The notes: generated by a model not told the origin, from the sequence alone. DNA of 64,000 bases from Sphingobacterium sp. UBA7855 (GCA_002500745.1 DLST01000002.1:62001-126000); one strand, 5' to 3'; counted from the first letter of the stretch, positions 1 to 8,859 are shown. Numbers and translations are program-made.

Positions 1-1191
1 AAACTATCCGACCTTTATCTTCAGCAAAGTAAATTAGAAATATTGGAAGCCAAAGACCGCCTGCTGCCCGAACTATCGGTTGGTGCCGATGTAAAGCTCA
101 ATTCCAAATTTCTGATCTATGATAATGGATTGTTCGCTGCGCCACAGGATGTGCCGGTAAAAGGCTACGGCTATGGCGTCGGCTACAACCTGAACGTCAA
201 TCTGTACAATGGCGGGAAGGACAAAAGGAACATCGCCCTGAAAAAGGAAGAGACGACACGAAAACAGTATGAAGCAGAGCAGCAAAAGCATCGCGTAAAG
301 TATGATGTCGCTGTCGCTTATTTCGATCTCTACAAGTTTTTGCATTTCCACGATTTTCTTGACGCAGAGATCGAAGCGGAGCAAAAGCAAATGCGGTTAA
401 TAGAAAGTCTGCATACCAACGGTACTGTGCTAAAGAGTGATGTGCTGCGAACCTCGGTAAAATTGACCGAGTTGCAACTGAACCTTTCCGATGTGACAAA
501 AAAGATTGAAATCGCCAAACAAAGGCTCAACATACTGATGGGGCGTGCAAACGACGCGGCACTGGCAATTAACTATACAGACAGTGCTGCAGTAGATGGT
601 TTCGAAGATGATCGCTACACCGCGTATGTAGACCTGGCTTTAAACCAATCCCCGGCATACAAAATAGCCCATAGTGACATCAAATCGAGCGAACTGAACG
701 TCAGGCAGATGAAAGCGATGGTATTGCCCCAAGTTTCGTTGTACGCTCACTATAATTACACCTATCCACAGATTTCCTTTTATCCGTATTCAAATGATCT
801 GTGGGGATTTGGTCAGACTGGTATCAAAGTGCAGTACGCTATTGACAACCTGTTCAAGAGTAAACATACAATCGCGCATGCCCAGGTGCTCCGTAATGAG
901 GCGCAGGAAAAAGCGAACCTTCAAAAAGATGAGATCTATCTGCAGGTAAAAGAAGCGTATTTACAGCGGCAGCAGGCTTTGGAGCGGGTCAAAACGGCCG
1001 AACAGAATATCCTTAAAACCAGGGAAACCGTCCGTGTGATCAGAAGCAGTTATTTAAATCAGGAATCATTGCTGACCGACCTGATGGAGGCTGAAAATGC
1101 GCTATTGGAAGCAAAATTTAACCGCACAACCGCACAGACAAACGTAAAATTAAGCCATATCAGACTATTGGCCATTGTAGGAATTCTTTAA
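1..1191 (+). CDS. TolC-family outer membrane efflux protein (5' end missing)
   Basis: Outer-membrane channel of a tripartite efflux pump. The frame is open to the left edge, so the TTG at 43 is not the start; about 396 residues are visible. The protein shows the outer membrane efflux protein pattern: long Q/E/K/A-rich helical stretches that would form the periplasmic tunnel, broken by a hydrophobic, Tyr/Asn-rich beta segment around residues 235-270 (VLPQVSLYAHYNYTYP). The end (TNVKLSHIRLLAIVGIL) is typical of the family. The stop lies 9 bases before the HlyD-type adaptor gene, and the MFS pump follows with an overlap, so all three should be one transcript. The signal peptide and first beta strands lie outside the window. 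Substrate cannot be told from sequence. Confidence 0.9.
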   Translation, partial: KLSDLYLQQSKLEILEAKDRLLPELSVGADVKLNSKFLIYDNGLFAAPQDVPVKGYGYGVGYNLNVNLYNGGKDKRNIALKKEETTRKQYEAEQQKHRVKYDVAVAYFDLYKFLHFHDFLDAEIEAEQKQMRLIESLHTNGTVLKSDVLRTSVKLTELQLNLSDVTKKIEIAKQRLNILMGRANDAALAINYTDSAAVDGFEDDRYTAYVDLALNQSPAYKIAHSDIKSSELNVRQMKAMVLPQVSLYAHYNYTYPQISFYPYSNDLWGFGQTGIKVQYAIDNLFKSKHTIAHAQVLRNEAQEKANLQKDEIYLQVKEAYLQRQQALERVKTAEQNILKTRETVRVIRSSYLNQESLLTDLMEAENALLEAKFNRTTAQTNVKLSHIRLLAIVGIL

Positions 1192-1200
1192 TCAACTATC

Positions 1201-2250
1201 ATGAACAAAAATAAAACAGATCAAATTGTGATCCGCCTGACCCAGGGATTGGGCATTGCTTTATTCGTAGGCATCTTGATTTGGGGAGCTGCCTATTTTT
1301 TGAAAGGGTATCGCTATGAGCAGACCAACGATGCCCAGGTAGATGCTTATCTCTCACCCATAAACGCCAAAGTGGGCGGATACATCAGCAAAATCCATTA
1401 CAAAGACAATCAGCTGGTTAAAAAAGGGGACACCCTTGTCGTCATTGAACTGGACGAGTATGGACTGAAAAAAGATGCTGCATTGGCAGAACTGCGGAGT
1501 GCACAGGCCAAATTACCCATATTGGCCGCAAACGAAGAAACACAACGCAAAAGTATTGCAGTGATCAAAGCGCAATTGGCGGGAGCGAAAGCCAGATTGC
1601 AGCAGCAGCAAAGAGAATTTGGACGCTATAAAAATCTACTGGCAGATGAATCGACAACACAGCAAAAATTTGACAATGTCAGTACCGCGCTATCCATTGC
1701 ACAATCGGATTACGATCAGGCTAACGCATCGTTGCAGGTAGCCGAATCCAAATTAACTGATTTTAGCGCACAGCAACAGGCGATAGCTGCAGAGATAAAA
1801 ATGAAGGAAACACTGCTGCAAAGGCAGGAACTGGACATCCGGTATACAGTGATAACGGCACCTTATGACGGGCAGATCGGTAAAAAGACAATTCAGGAGG
1901 GGCAACTGATACAGCCCGGGCAAACCTTGGCTTTTTTGGTAAACAAAGCCGAAGAAAAGTGGGTGATGGCCAATTTTAAGGAAACACAGGTCGGTAAATT
2001 CACCATCGGGCAAGCGGTAGCGATTGAGGTTGATGCTTTTCCCAATGAGCGCTTCAACGGGACCATCGAGTCGCTGTCGCCAACAACGGGTTCACGCTAC
2101 TCGCTACTGCCACCGGATAACGCGACCGGCAATTTTGTGAAAATTACGCAACGTATTCCTGTTCGGATTAAATTAACCGATACGGCTGAAAAGTTAGGAA
2201 AACTCTCTGCCGGAATGAATGCCAATGTCTATGTTTTAAAAGCGGAATGA
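1201..2250 (+). CDS. HlyD/EmrA-family periplasmic adaptor (membrane fusion protein)
   Basis: Periplasmic adaptor linking the inner-membrane MFS pump to the TolC-like channel; 349 residues, normal for EmrA-type proteins. Visible parts in order: short cytoplasmic N terminus; one membrane helix at about 15-33; a biotinyl-lipoyl-like half-motif after it (TNDAQVDAYLSPINAKVGGY); a long Q/A/E-rich coiled-coil hairpin (about 80-205); the second lipoyl half and beta barrel (TVITAPYDGQIGKKTIQEGQ, then the VMANFKETQVGK segment typical of EmrA). The start at ATG 1201 follows the TolC stop by 9 bases. The stop overlaps the MFS start (ATGA), consistent with translational coupling. Confidence 0.93.
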   Translation: MNKNKTDQIVIRLTQGLGIALFVGILIWGAAYFLKGYRYEQTNDAQVDAYLSPINAKVGGYISKIHYKDNQLVKKGDTLVVIELDEYGLKKDAALAELRSAQAKLPILAANEETQRKSIAVIKAQLAGAKARLQQQQREFGRYKNLLADESTTQQKFDNVSTALSIAQSDYDQANASLQVAESKLTDFSAQQQAIAAEIKMKETLLQRQELDIRYTVITAPYDGQIGKKTIQEGQLIQPGQTLAFLVNKAEEKWVMANFKETQVGKFTIGQAVAIEVDAFPNERFNGTIESLSPTTGSRYSLLPPDNATGNFVKITQRIPVRIKLTDTAEKLGKLSAGMNANVYVLKAE

Positions 2251-3839
2251 TGCAAGCACATAAAATACCGATTTTCAGATCCTGGGTGTCGGAATGGGGG
2301 GCGCGATCTGTCATATTTGCCATTCTGATGACCTGCTTATTTAGTTTCGCTTTCTACGGCAGTCCCGTTGCCGCAATGGGATTTTACGGCATACAGCCTA
2401 CCGATGTACAATATGGCATGGTCGTTATCTATGGTTCTACCGTAGCATTCCTGGCACTCGACTTCCGGATAGTCAAATATTTTGCGCCGAGAAAATACTT
2501 GCTGATTGCCCTGGCCATGAATGCATTATGTTCCGTGGTCTGTTTTCATCTTAAAGATTGGACGGTATTTGTTATTTGCCAGTTTTTGCAGGGTATCACC
2601 TGCGCATTGATGTCGGGGATTGTGTTGCAGCTTATTTTTCCGAGATTGCATGCGGTGCGCGCCCGGGTGATTGCTTACAGTCTTCTTTACGGCTGTATAC
2701 AGATTGCTGTGCCGTTCTATGCCATCTACAACAGTGTGATACTCTATTTCTTTGATTTTAACTGGCTATTCTACGGGTTTATTGTTCTGCTCCTGATCCT
2801 GGCAGGGGCGGTGTTGTTAACCATGAACAGTAAAGCCCGGTTTAGCAAAAAGATTCCGCTCTATCAGGTGGATTGGATCGGCTATCTGTTTTACGTATCA
2901 TTCATTCTGCTATTGGGATACATCCTGGTTTATGGACGGCAATTGGGATGGTTGGACAGTCCACGCATTTGGATGCTCAGTTTAGGTGATTTGGTTATTC
3001 TTTCGCTCTTTATAATCAGAGCATCGAAACTCAAAAGACCCTTGATCAATTTACAGATCTTTAAGGCCAAGAATTTCGTGTTGGGAGTATTCCTACTAAT
3101 TACATTCTACCTATTCAAAGGAAGCACCGGGCTTGCTTATGGTTACGTGGAGGTGATTTTAGGCAATGATCCATTGAGCACCATTCCGATATGGACAGCT
3201 GTCATAGTGGGTACCACGCTGAGTATGTTTGTTACTTCCCGATTTGTCCTGATGGGGTATAATCTGATCCATCTGATTGTTTTTGGCTTTATAATCATGG
3301 CGATTTATTATGCCTATATGATCTTATTTGTGTCGGTACAGGGAGAGACGGTCGATTTTCTGCTTCCGCTATTGCTATATGGTGTTGCCACAGGCGTGCT
3401 ATTTGTTCCGATTGTTTCCTTTACCACATCATCAGCACCGCCGAAAATTGCGATCAATGCCTCGCTTGTTGGGATATTGGCCAGGTTTACAGGTTTTACC
3501 CTAAGCCTGGCATTAAACAACGAGCTGCAATTAATTGCAAAATCCGGGGTGCGGGAGAGGGTGCGGGAGGCACTGACAGAAACCAACCCGCAATTGCCGC
3601 TAACGATGCTCGATATTCAGAACCAATATCTGCATGCCGGCAGCGATATGTATACCGCAAAAGCAGTATCCACAGGCTATCTTAATCAATTGGTAGGGCA
3701 TCAAATATTGGTCCGTGCTACCCGCGATTATTACGACTGGATGCTAGCAGGCGTGCTGATCGTCATCGTTATCTTAGTATTCTTACCCCAAATACAGCGT
3801 GTTGCGTTGCGGTTAACAAAAGGAAATGTGCCTTACTGA
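2247..3839 (+). CDS. MFS multidrug efflux transporter (EmrB/DHA2-like)
   Basis: Inner-membrane proton-driven exporter, 530 residues and about 14 predicted hydrophobic helices, the size of the 14-helix DHA2/EmrB group. It follows the adaptor with a 4-base overlap (ATGA), forming an EmrAB-TolC-like set. The usual MFS loop signature is weak (LDFRIVKYFAPRKYL sits where the loop 2-3 motif should be), as is common in the Bacteroidota branch. A soluble-looking loop (about 430-480, QLIAKSGVRERVREALTETN) precedes the last helix. Substrate unknown. The gene ends 155 bases before the next start, with no clear hairpin terminator. Confidence 0.9.
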   Translation: MMQAHKIPIFRSWVSEWGARSVIFAILMTCLFSFAFYGSPVAAMGFYGIQPTDVQYGMVVIYGSTVAFLALDFRIVKYFAPRKYLLIALAMNALCSVVCFHLKDWTVFVICQFLQGITCALMSGIVLQLIFPRLHAVRARVIAYSLLYGCIQIAVPFYAIYNSVILYFFDFNWLFYGFIVLLLILAGAVLLTMNSKARFSKKIPLYQVDWIGYLFYVSFILLLGYILVYGRQLGWLDSPRIWMLSLGDLVILSLFIIRASKLKRPLINLQIFKAKNFVLGVFLLITFYLFKGSTGLAYGYVEVILGNDPLSTIPIWTAVIVGTTLSMFVTSRFVLMGYNLIHLIVFGFIIMAIYYAYMILFVSVQGETVDFLLPLLLYGVATGVLFVPIVSFTTSSAPPKIAINASLVGILARFTGFTLSLALNNELQLIAKSGVRERVREALTETNPQLPLTMLDIQNQYLHAGSDMYTAKAVSTGYLNQLVGHQILVRATRDYYDWMLAGVLIVIVILVFLPQIQRVALRLTKGNVPY

Positions 3840-3994
3840 AAATCATTTTTATTGAATATATTTAAATCTTCTTATGGGACAATTTGCAATCAGAATTTAA
3901 AATAACCCTAGCAAACCCTTAACAAAATCAATGTGGCTTGGCATTGTACTTTGTTTTTTGTGATAAAGGTCGTTTGCATATAAACGGAAAAAAA

Positions 3995-4504
3995 ATGAAA
4001 AAACAGGATTTGATGAACGAATTTATCAAAAATCATCAGGAAGTGGTTCAATATATTGATGGTTTAAACGAGTCAGAATTTGGGTATTCAAAAAGTGGAA
4101 AATGGACAGCTGGACAGCAGTTGGAGCATATATTACTCACGATAAAACCATTCCCTAAAATCTTAAATTCCAAAACATTCATTCGTGAAAAATTTGGAAA
4201 CATCAATCGTCCTACATGGAGTTATCATACTGTGTTAGAAAATTACACGAAAACAAGCCTAAAAGCACCAGCACAATTTGTGCCGCAGAGGGAGTTATCG
4301 ATAGATAGGAAAGCAGGTATTATAGCGGAAATAGACAGCACATTGAAAGCGATCAATGAAGTGTTTGAAAACTATACAGAAGATGAACTCGACTCCCTTA
4401 CCTTACCTCATCCGCTACTGGGGCAACTGACCATCAGAGAGATGTTTTACCTGATGTCCTACCATCCGATACATCACCAAAAGCAAATGATGATCGGTCT
4501 ATAA
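3995..4504 (+). CDS. DinB-like (DinB_2 superfamily) protein
   Basis: A 169-residue four-helix-bundle protein of the DinB/YfiT-like superfamily. These are usually metal-binding, and several act as thiol transferases. Candidate metal ligands: the His in GQQLEHILLTI (helix 2) and the HxxxH-type cluster near the C terminus (SYHPIHHQKQM). The open frame extends to a TTG at 3938, but the ATG at 3995 behind an A/G-rich stretch (ACGGAAAAAAA) gives the family-like start MKKQDLMNEF, so I use it. It is a single gene with spacers on both sides. Enzymatic role unknown. Confidence 0.82.
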   Translation: MKKQDLMNEFIKNHQEVVQYIDGLNESEFGYSKSGKWTAGQQLEHILLTIKPFPKILNSKTFIREKFGNINRPTWSYHTVLENYTKTSLKAPAQFVPQRELSIDRKAGIIAEIDSTLKAINEVFENYTEDELDSLTLPHPLLGQLTIREMFYLMSYHPIHHQKQMMIGL

Positions 4505-4639
4505 TCAGTCAACAATACGAAGCCCATAGGTCAGTGGTCGGTCATTCATTATAATGCTATTTGTTGTTGATTTAAAGTGTTTTATGTTTGTCATGTCAAT
4601 CAGAAATACCGGTATAAAAAAAAGGATTGATGACAACAC

Positions 4640-5284
4640 ATGGGAACTATTGTACATGGAGCAAACGGAGGCTTTAAGGGTAAAGCCGGCTCAGTAATCG
4701 GAAGTAGCTGGAAGAGTATCAACTACATTAAAGGGCTTTATAAAAAAAGATCAAAGCCCGCATCGGAAGCACAGCTGATGCAGCAGGAAAAATTCAAAAC
4801 GCTGATGCGTTTCCTACTGCCCATCAACTTCTTTTTAAAAATTGGTTTCGGTCTTAAAAACACCGAAAAATTGACGCCGATCAATGCGGCATTTCAATTT
4901 AATGTAAACAAAGCCATTACGGGCGTTTATCCAAACTATGCGCTCGACTATGGCAACATCAGCATTGCAGACGGTGGACTGTACGGTGGTGGTACAGTAG
5001 CCGTCTCGTACGATTCGGGCGAATTGACCTACAGCTGGTCAACGGGCGGTAGCGACGTTTTCGAAACTTTTGGGGATGATTTAGTCTACGTGCTGGCTTA
5101 CCATCCCGAAAAGGATGAGTTTATCTCTTCCACCAAGCCAAGTACGCGGGAGACGGGCGTGGTATCCTTTATGGTGCCTGACCACCTCACTACGGGTGCG
5201 GTGCACACCTGGCTATTTTTATCCAACCGTTCAAAAACGAAGGTGTCTAAAAGCGTGTATCTGGGCGAGCTACAGCTGATCTAA
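4640..5284 (+). CDS. DUF6266 family protein, full length
   Basis: A 214-residue protein matching the Bacteroidota DUF6266 family. It has the characteristic Gly/Lys-rich N terminus (GGFKGKAGSVIGSSWK), a basic segment KGLYKKRSKPAS, a hydrophobic FLLPINFFLKIGF stretch, and a C-terminal beta-rich half resembling an Ig-like domain. No signal peptide. Start ATG 4640 is preceded by AAAGGATTGA, a plausible ribosome-binding region. It is followed by a strong hairpin terminator and then by a shorter paralogue. No function is established for the family; the neighbourhood (DUF5675 plus tiny membrane protein) hints at a phage-derived or lysis-like cassette, but that is inference. Confidence 0.8.
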   Translation: MGTIVHGANGGFKGKAGSVIGSSWKSINYIKGLYKKRSKPASEAQLMQQEKFKTLMRFLLPINFFLKIGFGLKNTEKLTPINAAFQFNVNKAITGVYPNYALDYGNISIADGGLYGGGTVAVSYDSGELTYSWSTGGSDVFETFGDDLVYVLAYHPEKDEFISSTKPSTRETGVVSFMVPDHLTTGAVHTWLFLSNRSKTKVSKSVYLGELQLI

Positions 5285-5292
5285 TGTTAATG

Positions 5293-5320
5293 GGCTGAGT
5301 CGATCTGGCTCAGCCTTTTT
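5293..5320 (+). terminator. Intrinsic terminator after first DUF6266 gene
   Basis: Perfect 7-bp stem GGCTGAG / CTCAGCC (5293-5299 and 5309-5315) with a 9-base loop, followed directly by TTTTT. It lies 9 bases after the stop of the first DUF6266 gene and 14 bases before the start of the second. It should lower transcription of the downstream cassette genes. Confidence 0.8.
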
Positions 5321-5333
5321 ATCTCTTTTTATT

Positions 5334-5867
5334 ATGGTAAAAAAAGCGCCGACTCCTGCGCAGCTGCGCGTTCGGGAAACATTTAAAATTGCGCGTGCCT
5401 TTTTGGCTCCGCTCAATGGATTGATCAAAAAAGGCTTTGCTGAACAGGCCAAGCGCAAAAGGTCGCTTCCATTTGGGCAGGCCATGAGTCACACGTTGCG
5501 TATAGCAATCAGGTACGAGGCCGAAAGGCCTGTGGTAGACCCAGCACTGGTTCTTTTGAGCGACGGTTCCATCTCGCCGGCCAATATGCCTATACTAACA
5601 CGCGAAAAAGATCGCATAATAGTCACACATACAGTCCCTAGTGGTAACTTATATCCATTGGACGACCAGATTATCCTTTGTGCTTATCAGGTTGAAAAGG
5701 GCTATGCTTTTATAAACGAAAAGGTCTGGAGACGGTACGATGGGCAGGCCATCTTGCACCTCCCGGAAGGCTTTGAAGCCGACAGTTTTCACGTTTACTT
5801 GCTCCTCTGCGACAGAAAAGGTAAAAAGTATGCACGGTCACGTTATTTAGGGTACTCCACGAAATGA
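5334..5867 (+). CDS. DUF6266 family protein, N-terminally short paralogue
   Basis: A 177-residue paralogue of the preceding gene. Its start KKAPTPAQLRVRETFKIARAF aligns with residues about 35-58 of the first protein (KKRSKPASEAQLMQQEKFKT), so it lacks the Gly-rich first 33 residues. The rest has the same plan: a basic helix, GLIKKGF hydrophobic turn, then a beta-rich domain ending YLGYSTK (compare VYLGELQLI). The stop overlaps the DUF5675 start (ATGA), so the two are probably translated together. The short N terminus may be natural: the ATG at 5334 comes right after the upstream terminator. Confidence 0.75.
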   Translation: MVKKAPTPAQLRVRETFKIARAFLAPLNGLIKKGFAEQAKRKRSLPFGQAMSHTLRIAIRYEAERPVVDPALVLLSDGSISPANMPILTREKDRIIVTHTVPSGNLYPLDDQIILCAYQVEKGYAFINEKVWRRYDGQAILHLPEGFEADSFHVYLLLCDRKGKKYARSRYLGYSTK

Positions 5868-6268
5868 AAAAGAAACATATCCTGTTGCTCCAACGTACCT
5901 ATGGCGCACAGGGAACCAATGGCACCATTACCTATCAGGGCGAAGTAATCTGCCATACCATTGAGCTGCCCGACAGAAACAATATTCCGCGAATCAGCTG
6001 CATCCCCATAGGCCAGTACAAACTCGAAAAGCGGCGCTACCCCAAGCATGGGGAACAGATTGGTATTCCAATAGTGCTCGGCCGGGAGGCCATTCTGATC
6101 CATGCAGCCAACAATGCATCGAAAGAATTGCAGGGCTGCATTGCGCCAGTGACGACTTTAACCGGTGAGGGCCGAGGGGATTACAGCGGTAAAGCTTTAG
6201 CAAAGCTTAAAGCCTTGGTGTATAGCCTTTGGGATATGGGGGATGAAGTGTATTTGAATATTCGGTAG
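5864..6268 (+). CDS. DUF5675 family protein
   Basis: A 134-residue protein with the DUF5675 pattern: N-terminal beta strands around LLLQRTYGAQGTNGTI, the conserved core CHTIELPDRNN--CIPIGQYKLEKRRYPKHG, then IHAANNASKELQGCI. The last stretch (His, then Gly-Cys-Ile about 12 residues on) resembles the His/GC catalytic signature of L,D-transpeptidase (YkuD-like) folds. I regard a cell-wall role as an inference only. No signal peptide. It overlaps the upstream DUF6266 gene by 4 bases. Members occur in Bacteroidota genomes and phages, which fits a phage-derived cassette. Confidence 0.8.
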   Translation: MKKKHILLLQRTYGAQGTNGTITYQGEVICHTIELPDRNNIPRISCIPIGQYKLEKRRYPKHGEQIGIPIVLGREAILIHAANNASKELQGCIAPVTTLTGEGRGDYSGKALAKLKALVYSLWDMGDEVYLNIR

Positions 6269-6498
6269 CAATTTGGAGGACATGAATTTGCGCTGCATTC
6301 CTTTGTGCCATCTTCTTAGCAGTATGACGGCACAAATCAAACTCGCTGTGCTCGGACAGTGATTTATGCTATCGTCATATTGCGTCAGCGATAGGCAGTC
6401 AGAATGCTATATTTTCTATTCCTATACCTGATGATTTATCGAATTGTCCTCCTGTACTGCTCGCAGAAAGAAGGGAATGATTTTAAAAAGCTGTAAGT

Positions 6499-6765
6499 AT
6501 GAAAAAAATCTTAAACAAAATAGGACAGGTGCTGCAGGTGGTTCTTGCGGCGCCTGTTAAATGGCCCGGAAAGGCTGGTAATATATTAAAATATATTGCG
6601 TTAGGTCTGGGTATTGTGAAGACCGTCATGGAGGAGGATAAGGATGCGGATGATGGACGGAATAAATGGAGCGGCACATTTCAGGATGTGCCAAGGCCTC
6701 CGGCTGACGAAGCCAAACAGGCCATGTTACCCAAAGAAAGGAGTGGAGCGGATGAGGTGGAATGA
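6499..6765 (+). CDS. Small hypothetical protein (88 aa) of the DUF5675 cassette
   Basis: An 88-residue protein with two parts: a basic, amphipathic-to-hydrophobic N-terminal half (about 1-45, with ILKYIALGLGIVKTV probably membrane-associated) and an acidic, Pro-rich polar tail (MEEDKDADDG, VPRPPADEA). No family is recognised. The start ATG 6499 follows AGCTGTAAGT. The stop overlaps the start of the next small gene by 14 bases in another frame, so the two are likely coupled. The 230 bases before it (6269-6498) carry no gene that I can support. Confidence 0.55.
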   Translation: MKKILNKIGQVLQVVLAAPVKWPGKAGNILKYIALGLGIVKTVMEEDKDADDGRNKWSGTFQDVPRPPADEAKQAMLPKERSGADEVE

Positions 6766-6925
6766 TATGCGCATCTCAGCGCTCGGAGGTACACTGTGTT
6801 CCATCTGGGCCAGTATTTCACTGGGCGATGTGCTGCAGACGGCATTGACGGCTGCGGTGGGTACACTGGTTAGTTTTGTGACGAGCCGATTGATCGGCCG
6901 ATGGACTGACAGGCAGCGAAAATAA
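6752..6925 (+). CDS. Tiny membrane protein (57 aa), holin-like in size
   Basis: A 57-residue protein with about two short hydrophobic segments (LGGTLCSIWASISLGDVL and LTAAVGTLVSFVTSRLI) and a basic tail (GRWTDRQRK). I choose ATG 6752 because it follows AAAGAAAGGAGTGGAGCG, a good ribosome-binding site; the longer frame from 6644 reads through the upstream gene. The size, two hydrophobic stretches and charged tail recall small holins, but no homology is claimed. Its last 65 bases plus the following hairpin recur, decayed, at 14917-15028. Confidence 0.55.
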   Translation: MRWNDMRISALGGTLCSIWASISLGDVLQTALTAAVGTLVSFVTSRLIGRWTDRQRK

Positions 6926-6973
6926 AAAGCTCTATCTTGGAAGACTAAAGCGCATTCGAAAGGTGCGCTTTAG
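6861..6973. repeat. Direct repeat copy A (113 bp), partner at 14917-15028
   Basis: This stretch holds the 3' end of the 57-aa gene plus its hairpin. It recurs in the same orientation about 8.06 kb downstream, with a 1-base deletion and a handful of substitutions. The two copies bracket exactly the ECF sigma / FecR / SusC / SusD / phosphoesterase unit. Confidence 0.9.
6945..6973 (+). terminator. Hairpin terminator of the DUF6266/DUF5675 cassette
   Basis: Perfect 10-bp stem CTAAAGCGCA / TGCGCTTTAG (6945-6954, 6964-6973) with a 9-base loop, 20 bases after the 57-aa gene. No T-run follows, so it may be a weak intrinsic terminator or an RNA-stability element. Confidence 0.6.
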
Positions 6974-7106
6974 CTAAATGCGACAAAAGTAATTGTATAA
7001 AGTGTTGTATGCTTTGTTGTTAATATATTCTTTACCTGTCCTTAATACTGTAGTTGTATTAAAGCATGATCTTTACAGCCAACGAAGAATTATTGATCTA
7101 CAGAGT

Positions 7107-7712
7107 ATGCTTGTGAAAACGATAGACGCCGTGCTATTGGCACGCCTGGTAAATGCAGATTACAGTGCTTTTGATGAAATTTATGAACATCATTGGAGTC
7201 ACCTGCTTCAAATTGCTATCAAGAAGGTCGGCGACCTGGACGTTGCCATGGATCTCGTTCAGGATCTCTTTGTAGACCTCTGGCAAAGACGACACACAAT
7301 CAATATCCACAGTGGACTGCGGGCTTACCTCATTTCTGCCTTGTACCACAAACTATTTCAGCATTTCAGGAAAAAGGGGTTGTATGAAAAACATATCGAG
7401 CAATATAGTATCCTGTTGCAAGATGGTTTACATGACCTATTCCCCATAGATCGTTATGAGGAAAACTATACGGATGTGCTCGTGGCGATCGAACAGTCGG
7501 TCGTTGAAATGCCCGACCGTATGCGCGTTGTTTTTAATTTGAAATACCAACGTAGTCTCAGTAATCATGAAATTGCGGAACAACTTGGCATATCGCTTCA
7601 AACTGTAAAAAACCAATTAAGTAAAGCGTTGAATCTTGTGCGCCAGCACATGCAGCAGCAACAGCTAAATCCCAGTGTATTTCTGTCCTTATCTTTTTTT
7701 CTGTTCTTTTAG
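7107..7712 (+). CDS. ECF-type RNA polymerase sigma-70 factor (locus 1)
   Basis: A 201-residue ECF sigma factor. Region 2 is visible as the segment FDEIYEHHWSHLLQIAIKKV--LVQDLFVDLWQRR, and region 4 as the helix-turn-helix LSNHEIAEQLGISLQTVKNQ. I use ATG 7107 (MLVKTIDAVLLARL); the open frame continues upstream to a TTG at 6993 but that segment is hydrophobic and unlike the family. It is followed 106 bases later by a FecR anti-sigma gene and then SusC/SusD, the standard Bacteroidota arrangement in which outer-membrane substrate binding is signalled through FecR to the sigma factor. The C terminus is unusual in ending with a hydrophobic FLSLSFFLFF. Confidence 0.9.
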   Translation: MLVKTIDAVLLARLVNADYSAFDEIYEHHWSHLLQIAIKKVGDLDVAMDLVQDLFVDLWQRRHTINIHSGLRAYLISALYHKLFQHFRKKGLYEKHIEQYSILLQDGLHDLFPIDRYEENYTDVLVAIEQSVVEMPDRMRVVFNLKYQRSLSNHEIAEQLGISLQTVKNQLSKALNLVRQHMQQQQLNPSVFLSLSFFLFF

Positions 7713-7818
7713 CTTATGTCCTATCGCTGCCGCCATCATTTTTTCTTAAACTAAACTTTATACAAACTTAACCTATCTGGGATGGTACGATCATCCCATT
7801 ACTGCAACTATAAGGTGT

Positions 7819-8859
7819 ATGCAGGATAAAAAAAGAGAACTGGAAAAATTGATCGAAAGGTATTCAACAGCAAAGCTGACGGATGCAGAACGTGCACATT
7901 TGACACGATGGCTGCGGGAGCTTGATGTAAATGAAAGTTATCGCTTCGATAATGAAGGGGACCGCTTCGATATTGAAGGAGTTCAAACGCGGATGAAAGA
8001 AAAGATAGACCTCCGTTTGCTAGCCACCGAAACACCTACTAAAATCGCATATCCACCTTGGCTGTTATGGGGTAAGGTTGCCGCAGTTGTTCTTTTTTGT
8101 TTTTCATTTGGATGGTATCTACTCGACCGGAATAGTAGCGGGGATGCCCAAAATAGGCAGTTCGTCAAAGTCGAAAAAATGGTCGATAAGTCCAAAATGA
8201 TAACCTATGCAGCTGTACAGGATAGCACGATTGTATTGGAAGATGGCAGTAAAGTCCGTCTTTTGGCAAATTCTTCAATCTCCTTGATGCAACCCTTTCC
8301 AGCAAAGCAGCGCGCGATTCAATTACAAGGAAAGGCTTTTTTTGAGGTGTCACACGACAAATCGCGCCCATTTACAGTTCTATCGGGCAATATCCTGACA
8401 ACGGCTTTAGGAACTTCTTTTTGGGTTGTGCAGGAGGCCAAAAACAGGAAGCCTAGTGTGCGCCTGATCACAGGAAGAGTTTCCATTAAGGAGCGTGGCG
8501 AAAATGGGGAAGAGAAGCTTCTTGCCTATTTGAATCCAGGGCAAATTTGGGCGGAAAAAGTTGTACAACCCAAAAAAGAACCTGTTTTGAAACCGGAAAA
8601 ACCAGTAGAAGAGATCGTACCAACGATATTGGAATTTCACCACAAGCCTTTGGCGGAAGTGCTTCCTGCCTTGGCGTCTTTCTACCGTACAACGATTCTC
8701 TTTTCTCCGGACGATGTGTCAGGACTATCATTCTATGGTACATATACAACAGAAAATGAGGTCGCGCAGATTCTGCAAACGATCTGTATCGCAAATGAGC
8801 TCGAACTCAAGTTTAATACCGAAACAAATACCTATACGATCTTAAAAAACAGTCAATAA
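7819..8859 (+). CDS. FecR-family anti-sigma factor (locus 1)
   Basis: A 346-residue inner-membrane regulator of the upstream ECF sigma factor. Parts in order: cytoplasmic helical N-terminal domain (1-70, KLTDAERAHLTRWLREL); one membrane helix at about 77-98 (LLWGKVAAVVLFCFSFGWYLL); periplasmic FecR domain (about 120-225, with TIVLEDGSKVRLLANSSI and GKAFFEVSHDKSRPFTV); linker with KKEPVLKPEKPVEE; and a DUF4974-like C-terminal domain that should contact the SusC N-terminal signalling region. This SusC, however, shows no STN domain, so the signalling route is uncertain. Confidence 0.9.
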   Translation: MQDKKRELEKLIERYSTAKLTDAERAHLTRWLRELDVNESYRFDNEGDRFDIEGVQTRMKEKIDLRLLATETPTKIAYPPWLLWGKVAAVVLFCFSFGWYLLDRNSSGDAQNRQFVKVEKMVDKSKMITYAAVQDSTIVLEDGSKVRLLANSSISLMQPFPAKQRAIQLQGKAFFEVSHDKSRPFTVLSGNILTTALGTSFWVVQEAKNRKPSVRLITGRVSIKERGENGEEKLLAYLNPGQIWAEKVVQPKKEPVLKPEKPVEEIVPTILEFHHKPLAEVLPALASFYRTTILFSPDDVSGLSFYGTYTTENEVAQILQTICIANELELKFNTETNTYTILKNSQ

